From: Gentiana macrophylla
Lineage: Eukaryota; Streptophyta; Magnoliopsida; Gentianales; Gentianaceae
DNA length: 64,000 nucleotides
Assembly (NCBI GenBank): GCA_026214975.1
Contig: JAOBSW010000361.1
Span: 62,001-126,000, forward strand
Direction of reading: 5' to 3'
Shown: piece after piece, positions 56,281 through 64,000 of the stretch
Position numbering within the stretch: position 1 is the stretch's first letter
Layout: each line of letters starts with the position of its first letter
Program-made: the position numbers and the translations under genes
Notes under the pieces: model-generated
Databases searched by the model: none
What the model saw: only the letters and a program-made list of their open reading frames with translations
Told to the model about the DNA's origin: nothing

Positions 56281-56665
56281 TCGTTAACGATGTATCCAAA
56301 GGTATTAGGGGATGTGATGTGAATTGGATATCAAATGTGAAACACTCGAAATCCACCAGTGTATATGTGTTCACTTAATGTGGTAGTGTCACTGATATCA
56401 GCATATAATACAATAGCCAGTTGGCACTAGACATAGAAATGATGGTAAGTCATGACACAAACATCGTAGACACAATACCATCAAATAATTGATCCCTAAT
56501 GGTTTGATTTCCTCTATTATATAAAATCGAAGGAGAATTTTGCGGATCTGCTTACAAAAGGTTTAACTAGAGATCAGATGTCAATATAGACAAACGAAAT
56601 GGGACTAGGCCTATTATGCTTGTTCTCTTGTAATGGTAACTCAACCATGCTGACTGGAGATCCCA
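56280..56665 (+). pseudogene. C7: copia RNase H remnant
   Basis: In shifting frames the sequence reads a block resembling DANWISNVKHSKSTS near 56315, a SRHIRRRHN-like block near 56430, and ENFADLLTKGLTRDQM at about 56530-56580, followed by GNSTMLTGDPKIM at about 56635. These are C-terminal landmarks of copia RNase H and the tail that follows it. A polypurine tract and LTR begin 500 bp downstream. Confidence 0.8.
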
Positions 56666-57160
56666 AGATCATGGTTCAAAAGTGACAACTAAGGTATGAG
56701 GGACAATTAGCACTTACCCATTTAGTTATAAACAAAAGTTCTTTTTGTGATTATGTTAGGTTAAGCTAAATCTTTTAATGGCTCTTATACTATGACTAAG
56801 CCAAGCGGGGTATTGTTGAGTACTCGTTATGGGTAGTCACCTATGTAAGTGTGAAGTGGAGCCGCTTCTGTAAGAATTTATAGGCTTGAATTCTCTAATA
56901 CACTTTCTGAAACCAAGAGTGATTCATGGCAAAAATGGACACAACCATGAGAACTCAATAATGGTAGGGAGTTAATCGTGTGGGTATCATTGTCTAGGCA
57001 TACACCAAAGCCTGAGCAGTACAAGACTTAGTTCATTGCTTAGCTGAGTATCTCCGATTATATTATACTAGGAGGCAAAAAACCACCAATCATGATGCGA
57101 TAGGTTTCCGTTTGTAATCTCTTCAGAGTCAGCATTGCATTTTCATTAATTTTAATTCAT

Positions 57161-57169
57161 ATGGGGGAT
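57161..57169 (+). promoter_or_regulatory. C7 polypurine tract
   Basis: The tract atgggggat directly precedes TGTTGGAG at 57170. Confidence 0.7.
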
Positions 57170-57885
57170 TGTTGGAGAAAATAGTTCAAAGTGAGCTTTA
57201 TTTAAAGTGGTGAGTAATCCATTTCCGTATTAATTTCGGATAGTATACAATACGAATTACCCGGAGCCTATGGTATCATTAAATACTACTTAAAAGTATA
57301 TAATGAAAGACTTTTGAATCACTCGATTCGGATATCAGGTGAATGAGAAATTACTGTTAAAGTTAGACGAAATGATGTTTATTCGAATCGGACCAGTTTA
57401 TTCGAACGGTTGCATCTGTTCAATCAAACGGAACAGAATTGGTGCAACCTTTCGGTTCAAGAGATGTGGCCATTTGGTTCAAGATATGCAGTTCATATTG
57501 TAAAGTTGCATTACTTCGGATGAACCAATACATATGAACATATGCATTATGTGGTACATTTCCTCTATAAAAAAAGAGCACCCTGAATGAAAATTCATTC
57601 ATCTTTCCAATACAAAAACTCTGAAGAATTTATAGCATACCATATTTTATACTTTGCATCTTTCAAAGTGAAGAAGAAATTTCATACCAGGCTTTCGAGT
57701 TCACCGCTTCTGATTCATTACAAGTGCCGTATAATCAGAAGGTAAGGATTGTTGTATCTTGGGAGACGATTGCGATTATCGTGAGCATACATTCGACACA
57801 AATTCTTCTCAAGGATAGGGTGCCAACTCGCCTCAATCCATAAGTTTTCGTTTTTCATGTTTTCTATCATTTTAATTTCCCAACA
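57170..57885 (+). repeat. C7 3-prime LTR
   Basis: 716 bp from TGTTGGAGAAAATAG to TTTCCCAACA with a TATA motif (ctctataaaaaaag) near 57563. The last 248 bp recur at 49467-49714. No target duplication could be set because the 5-prime end is not identified. Confidence 0.75.
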
Positions 57886-58087
57886 TCTCTGTTTTTGTTT
57901 AATCTATGTTGAAATTTGTGTTGACAGCATGCTAATTGAATTAAATGTGCCAAGATTTTGGTGGTACGAAACAAGATGAAAGATCAATTGAAAATGTGTT
58001 GAATATCAAGAATGAGAATTTAGTTGATGATCATAATGAGACTGTCAATTTGATTGAAGCTTGTGAAATGAGAACGTAGAGGTAAGC

Positions 58088-60260
58088 ATGGTATTTGGAC
58101 CTCAAGGTATTGATGATCTTGCTAATTGGGGCAAGATTGATCAAGAATTAAGAGACTTTTTAGTCAAAAAAAGTCCTATAAGATGCAATAATCTTGTCTT
58201 TCCAAAGGATAATTCTGATAGGCATAGGCATTTCTCACCTATTCACTTTACTCGTCATTTACCAAATTGTGAGAAACATGATAGAACGTGGCTTGTCTAT
58301 TCAGAGGCTTTCGATAGACTGTTTTGATTTTGTTGTGCGTTGTTTAAAAAGGCAGAAAACAAGACTCAATTAGTTACTGAAGGGTTATAAAATTCTAAAC
58401 ATATTGGTGAAATACTTAAAAGCCATGAAAGTAGCAACGAGCGTATTAGTTGCATGACAAGTGGATCGAGATGACTATGATATTGCAAAAGAATGAAACC
58501 ATTGATAACCATATGTTAGAACATATCAACAAAGCGAGAAGGAATATTGGAGAGCGGTGTTATTTTGGATTCTTGCACTTGTCAAGTCACTTGCTAAGAG
58601 ATATTTAGCATTCGTGGAAAAAGTCAAAAATACATGATGATAACAATGGGAACTTCTTAACTTTCATTGAAATGATTGCCTCATTTGATCCAATAATGGA
58701 AAAGCACCTACAATGAATTGAAACTGGTGTTGTTCAATGCCATTATGTGGGTCCTAGAATCTAAAATGAAATGATATAACTTTTAAGTGGTGAGGTTAAA
58801 AGTACAATTATTGCAAAAATCAAGGAAGCAAAGTATTTCTCGATTATACTTGATTGTACACCGGATATAAGTCATGAAGAACAAATGTCTATTGTCATTA
58901 TATGTGTGGAAATTTCAAGCAACCCAATAAGGGTGAAGGAGTTTTTATTAGAATTATTGAATGTAGATGATACATCGGGGTTGGCGCTTTTTGGTGAACT
59001 TCATGAATTTTTTAGCAAACTTGATCTTGATATTCAATATCTAAGAGGCCAAGGATATGATAATGGCCCAAATATGAAAGGAAAACATAAAATTGTGCAA
59101 AGTCGATTACCTCAAGTAAATCCAAGATCATTTTATACACCATGTGGGTGTCATAGTCTTAACCTTGTTCTTTGTGATATGGCCAAATCTTGTTCAAAAG
59201 CAGCGTCATTTTTCTTAGTGGTGCAAAGATTGTATGTCTGTTTTCTTCTTCAACGAAGCGGTGGAAAATTTTAACAGATAATGTGAAAAATCTCACGTTA
59301 AATCCATTGTCACAAACACGCTTGGAAAGTCGTCTTGAAAATGTTAAAGCCATAAGATATCAAGCTCGACAACTAAGAGATGGTTTAGTTGAATTTTCAA
59401 ATACTGCAAATCAAAGTGAAGCGACGGCGAAAAGTGAAGCAATGACCCTTGTGAAGAATGAACTTGAAAATTTTGAGTTCTTGTTTGGCATGGTTATTTG
59501 GTATAACTTGTTATTTGTTGGTAATTCAGTTAGCAAGCTCATTCAGAAAGAAGTTATGCATATAAATGATGCAGTTGAGCAATTTAAAGGGCTTGTAGCT
59601 TTTCTTGAAAGATATAGAGATGTTGGTTTTATGGAAACAAAAGATATTGCAAGTGAGATGGGCGTTGATCCTGTAATTGTTGAAAAGTACAACATTAAGA
59701 GAAAAAAAACAATTTGATGAGGATGTTACCGAAGGGGTGAACTAGACAGCTGATGAATCCTCTCGGGTGAATTATTTTTTATATGTTGTGGATCAAGAAA
59801 ATTCTTCAATAAAGAGCAGATTCGAACAGTTAGAAGTATACAAGAAGAAGTATGGTTTCTTGTTTGATTTAAGGAAGTCAAAATATTCCAACAATGAATG
59901 TTTAATGAAATCTTGTGCTAGTCTTGAAGAGTTTTTGAGACATGATAATGTATTGGATATTGATAGAAGAGACTTATTCATGGATTGAAGTTCTTGAGAG
60001 AATCATTACCGGAAGAAGTGAAGAAGCCAACTAAAGTTCCCAACTTATGAAGAAAAGATGTTTTCCGAATGCGTGGATTTCTTTTAGAGTTCTTTGACTA
60101 ACCCGGTTACGGTTGCTTCCGGAGAAAGAAGTTTTTCAATGTTGATTAAAAATAATCTTCTGTCAACAATGTCATGAGAGAGGTTGAACGGTTGGCTATA
60201 TTGCAAATGAACAAGATATAGTTGATGACATTGACTACGTGAGTTTGAGTAGTACTTTTG
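58088..60260 (+). pseudogene. H8: hAT-superfamily transposase (zf-TTF / DUF4371 type), degenerate
   Basis: The N-terminus at 58088-58327 resembles the TTF-type zinc finger region (HFTRHLPNCEKHDRTWLVYS). The middle, 58500-59270, is the DUF4371 part: [16 protein letters not shown] in shifted frame, SIILDCTPDISHEEQMS, GQGYDNGPNMKGKHK and FYTPCGCHSLNLVLCDMAKS. The frame continues at 59190-59717 (RLENVKAIRYQARQLRDGL) and 59767-59988. The C-terminal hAT dimerisation motif is at about 60100-60200 (VTVASGERSFSML, then ERLNGW). At least six stops or shifts are present. Intact relatives cut and paste DNA with 8-bp duplications. I found no terminal inverted repeats, so the element ends are undefined. 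Confidence 0.88.
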
Positions 60261-60264
60261 CTTC

Positions 60265-60555
60265 TAAAAATGCTAAGATAGAGACGTTTAAGTGGTTCTA
60301 TGTAAGAATACTTCCAATAGCAATCTCTTTCTTTTTGAAATGTTTATAATGTTTTCCATTTTTTTGTTAATGTTTTCCATTTTTTTGTTAATGTTTTTTT
60401 TGGTGACTCTCTTTTTTTTAGATGGGCCTAAATTTTTCTTGACCCTGAACCTAAATTTGGACAGGGACGCCATGATTGAATCTTTATCTATCTTTTCACT
60501 GATGATAAAAATTTGACTAAAAGTTGATTTATCCTATTAAAAGACTGCAATAAAC
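60265..60555. other. Unassigned interval downstream of H8
   Basis: No gene. A 21-bp unit, gttttccatttttttgttaat, occurs twice in tandem near 60351-60392. It may include the 3-prime end of the hAT element. Confidence 0.5.
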
Positions 60556-60560
60556 GTTTA

Positions 60561-62312
60561 TGTTGGACCCTTGGAAAGGCTAACACAAGTTTAGAGGGGG
60601 GGGGGGGGTGAATAAACTTGTCCCTAAAAACTGGATTTAAAACAAATTAAGGTTCAGTTAAACTTGTGTGGAGTTAAGCTGACAAAGCTGAGTTCAAGTC
60701 AAACTGACTTAAGCTTAAGACTGAGTCAACTGGCAGCGGATATAGTTCTAGCCTTTTTCTTGATCTTGTTATCCTCTATGAAAACTGAGTGTGGTAAACT
60801 GAATTCTGAAGAATGTCAGTTTGTGAACTGTGAGGTGTATAACAATCAATTATCAAAATGTTGTAGATAAATGCTGAGTAAATAAATAAATGCGTAAAGT
60901 AAATAAGGCAAGTATTATAGAGGTTCCAGGTGGTGTAATCTTGTACGTCTTCTCTTCCCCTGTGGTGCGGAGGAAAATTCCACTAGAACTTCTTGAGGTG
61001 AACTGTTACAAAAAGTCCTAAACAATAGTCCTTGGCTAATCCCTAGCTTCACTATCTAAACATTTGTAGAATAGGTAGAATTGCTGCTCTTCAATTGCTT
61101 GAACCACTGGTCCTTGAAGGGTTGAATTGCCTCTTCACCAGCTACCACCACAAACACAGTCTACCCGACTGCCTGTAACAATTGTCCTTGGCGAAACCTT
61201 CCCGGTTTGCTTCACAGTCTGAACCTTTGATGTAGAATCAAAGTTGGGCTGAGAATCAATAAATTGATTCTTGTTTGTGGTTCTTCAAAGTGTCTGATTC
61301 TTGATAACTTCTGTTTATCTTGAACACTTGAAGAAATACTAGATTTGATCTTGTTATAGCGCAGAGAAGATAGCAATTTGAATAAACAGACTAATGCACA
61401 AAAATACTTGTTAATTCTTGTTCTTAATTGTTGTTTTTGTCCTTGGTGCAAAGTTCTCTATTTATAGTGTGAGGTCCAACGTTCATCTGGCTTCAATTCG
61501 AATTGTATCAACGTCTATCTTGTAACGGCTATATTTTTTGACCGTTCTGCTGTGTCAGTAATTCATCCAATGAAATTGATTCCTTTATAACGTTCGACTG
61601 TACGATCAGTTTGTTGGATGACTGACATATACAACTGAGTTTCCTTATCAGTTTTATGCTGAGTTTTTCACTTGTCAGTTCCTTGACTGACTTGGAGCGT
61701 TAACTGAGATTTTACTCTTCTTCAAATATCAGTACTCCAGTTTTCATCTGATTTTAATTGACTTAATCAGAGTACACCATAACGAATTATCTTCTAAGAA
61801 TTCATTGTCCTTATGATTCTTAGATCTTCATACAAGATCCATAAAGTTAGTTCAGGTCACCACAATCTTGCCTGAAGTCTAACTTCATAATCTCGACTTG
61901 TAAATTTCATAACTGAGTTTGAACCCTCAGTTCTTCAATCTTCAATAACTGAGTTTGAACCCTCAATCAGTTCTTCCGTCTTCTATATAAGCCAACTGAG
62001 TCTGTATCCCTCAGTGAACTTATTTTCTTCAGTTCAATACTGGTGTATTCTGAGTCAGTTTGTCTATCTTGATGATTTCCAGTTTTCTAGATGATTTCCA
62101 GTTTGCAGTTTCACGACACGCAAACTATTACAGTGCTTGTCTGATGTAACCTATACAAATATCAGACTCTAGTAAAACCTATACATTCAGTTCTAGACAT
62201 CTTTTAGCTTTTCACTATAACAGCTAGCTTCAGCACTTCATCAATGAGGTTAAAATAATACTTTGAATAAACATGATGAATTATCATCAAAACATAAATT
62301 TTATTTCCAACA
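60561..62312 (-). mobile_element. S9: Sirevirus-like solo LTR
   Basis: A 1752-bp LTR, TGTTGGACCC to TTTCCAACA in plus reading, flanked by GTTTA (60556-60560 and 62313-62317). In reverse complement it resembles the S3 LTR (shared end gtttattcacccccctctaa, shared start near ttttgatgataattc). No internal sequence is present, so it is a product of LTR-LTR recombination. A 13-G run (60596-60608) sits at the conserved CCCCCC position. Confidence 0.88.
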
Positions 62313-62317
62313 GTTTA

Positions 62318-63525
62318 TATATTGCCCTTATCATTAACTTATTCAAAATCTAATTCTACTTTTTTCATGTTCCGTGTTGTAGCGAAAGGTCTAGGCATGC
62401 GCCAGAAACTTAAAGCATGCACTTGAGTGCTCAAAATCGGGCAGTTTGGCGTAGCAATTTCCAGGTGTGAAAAATAACCTATATCCTCCATACTTAATCA
62501 TCATTTGATAGATTATCCAACCCTGAGCAATCTCAGTTATTGGTGGGGGTTCGGTTCGTTAGCTGGGTGTGTGCATGAGGGTTGAAAATAAGGCAGGTTG
62601 GTCAGACCTTTTCCAGGATTGTGCTTGGATTCTAGGGCATGCTCTTGAGCATAAATATATGAACTGCTACCATTTTTCCCAAGCGTGCGCCTAGACTGCG
62701 AAATCTCCAAAACACTTTTTTCTTCATCTTATCACTTCCGGTCCTAGGTCATTCATCATTCTTGATATAAATTTCGGTTTTCGAGAACTAACTACACCTA
62801 ACTCTTGCAATCAGCAATCACAAAATACCGCACATAATTCCCACAAGACAAGTATTCTTAAATGTGCTATAATTCACCTAAAATGACGATATTTTTGGGC
62901 CAAAATGCCTTTGACCTTGAAGTGAGTGACATTGTGAATGTGCATCACAACTCAACTATTTATCTCAAAAAAGTGCACTAAATGAGTCAAAAAATAGTGT
63001 AAACACATGTGTAGTATGATAGCAAATTTGACTCTCATCGCCAATCTCCTTTTGTGTCAAAAACAAAGACGACTATTCCACAAGTGCTTGTGTCGTTTAT
63101 CCAAGCCGAATTGTCATATCTTAGACCTCTAAGAAAAAACAATATATTGCACGGTCTTCCACTGAGGGAGAATATCGCTCGGTTGCAGATACTATTGCTG
63201 AAATCAAGTGGTTTTTTATTGCATGATCTTGGTTTCCTGGTGTCACGTGTAACCGGTGGTTATTTACTATGATAGTCTCAGAGATACTCAACTATCTGTC
63301 AACCCTATATTTCATTCCCATACGAAGCATTTTACAATCATCTACAAGTTCATTCATGACCACTTTAATCAAGGCTTCATTTGTGTCTCCCATGTCTCTC
63401 TCGAGATTGAATCACTAATGTTCTCACCAAATATTTACATCGGCTATATTTTATTTCATGGCATGACAAGTTGTATATCCACTATTGCAGCACAAGTTGA
63501 GGGAGAGTAATACAAAATATTCCTG
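62318..63525. other. Unassigned interval
   Basis: No ORF above 84 codons and no recognised domain. Motifs such as gcatgcgcc and gcgtgcgcctag near 62390-62700 recall LTR sequence but no boundaries were found. The open frames at 63054-63272 and 63256-63510 have no recognised homology. Confidence 0.4.
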
Positions 63526-63529
63526 CAGT

Positions 63530-64000
63530 ATTTTTAATTCTTTGTATTTATTAGAAATGATCATTTTATTAGCTTGCCTTGCAAGGGGTTGAGCTAAAAA
63601 TAGGCTTACAAAGTCGATGTTCTCCTATGACAATGTATCATAATCCAAAAGCTAATCAATGTACTAATCAAGTCCATGATTTCTTGCTCTCTCAATTATA
63701 CTAGAAAGGAAAACAAAAACCGGAGGCATCTCAGTTTTATGTCCATGCTTGATCATGTTTCGCCATATCCAATTGCCAAAAAAAACTTACTTCGACATAT
63801 ACTTCCATCTAGTTGTTCCATGGGGTGATGACATATCTGAGCTCAAGTTCAGCCTCAACCAATTGGCATGTGTGGGGACAAGAATGATTCCAACACTCCC
63901 TTGGTACAAAAAGATTCCAAAATTCTCTGCCCTAATGCATGTAGGATAGACTCATTCCCTTCATCACACAGTTTGCATGTCGGATCATTAGTGACATGTC
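63530..64000 (-). pseudogene. LINE ORF2 3-prime end (reverse-transcriptase zinc-binding region), decayed
   Basis: Read from 64000 downward, the minus strand encodes DPTCKLCDEGNESILHAL, matching the zf-RVT region of plant LINE ORF2, then in shifted frames FW..VP and WLRLNL-like blocks and IIERARNHG. The sequence near 63540-63595 (cttgcaaggcaagctaat in reverse) resembles a LINE 3-prime UTR. The element continues beyond the window. No poly-A tail was identified, so the left boundary is approximate. Confidence 0.6.

Noticed and set aside
63054..63510. Two plus-strand ORFs of 72 and 84 codons as host exons
   Set aside because: No recognisable domain or splice context, and they overlap in different frames.
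1..64000. CRISPR arrays, bacterial operons, rRNA and tRNA genes
   Set aside because: None seen. Direct repeats here are LTRs, leader units or microsatellites; tRNA-like words are primer binding sites.

Overview
This window is plant nuclear DNA, most likely from a eudicot, made almost entirely of transposable elements. I found no host gene, rRNA, tRNA or organellar sequence. The evidence is Ty1/copia and Ty3/gypsy retrotransposons with tRNA-Met-type primer binding sites (TGGTATCAG-like), a chromodomain gypsy element, a Sirevirus-type copia element with an extra 3-prime ORF, an L1-type LINE whose ORF1 has a DUF4283-like domain, and a DUF4371-type hAT relic. Species or family cannot be set from this sequence.

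Bases 1-49438 are one nested insertion stack. The host is G1, a minus-strand chromovirus (gypsy). Its 3-prime LTR (1-1454 plus 33997-34414) was split by C1, a minus-strand copia element (1455-33991, target duplication TAACA). C1 was split in pol by C2, a plus-strand copia element of the same LTR family (4892-27945, duplication CAGTG). The 5-prime LTR of C2 was split by S3, a plus-strand Sirevirus-like element (6099-19743, duplication ATATG). Separately, the RT gene of G1 was split by C4, a plus-strand copia element (37128-46163, duplication GGGGC). All four insertions have clear 5-bp duplications, so their relative order is readable: G1 oldest, then C1, C2 and S3; C4 is later than G1 but not ordered against the others.

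Bases 49439-64000 are a looser set of fragments: a repeated copia LTR piece (49467-49788), a short non-autonomous LTR element T5 (50124-51815, duplication TGCAG), an intergenic stretch with a minisatellite and a hairpin, a LINE deletion derivative L6 (53366-55647), a copia RNase H remnant with its 3-prime LTR C7 (about 56280-57885), a hAT transposase pseudogene H8 (58088-60260), a Sirevirus solo LTR S9 (60561-62312, duplication GTTTA), an unassigned stretch, and the 3-prime end of a second LINE on the minus strand (about 63530-64000).

Every element looks inactive as written. The broken genes are informative. C2 must be younger than C1 because it sits inside it, yet its gag-pol is far more decayed, which points to mobilisation by proteins of related elements. 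Lesions in S3, and differences between its LTRs, cluster at CTG/CAG trinucleotides. This may be a sequencing artefact at methylated CHG sites rather than real mutation, so S3 could be more intact than it appears. C4 carries several stops at positions where Gln or Arg is expected, consistent with C-to-T change. The opposite orientation of the related elements C1 and C2 creates kilobase-scale inverted repeats that could make double-stranded RNA.
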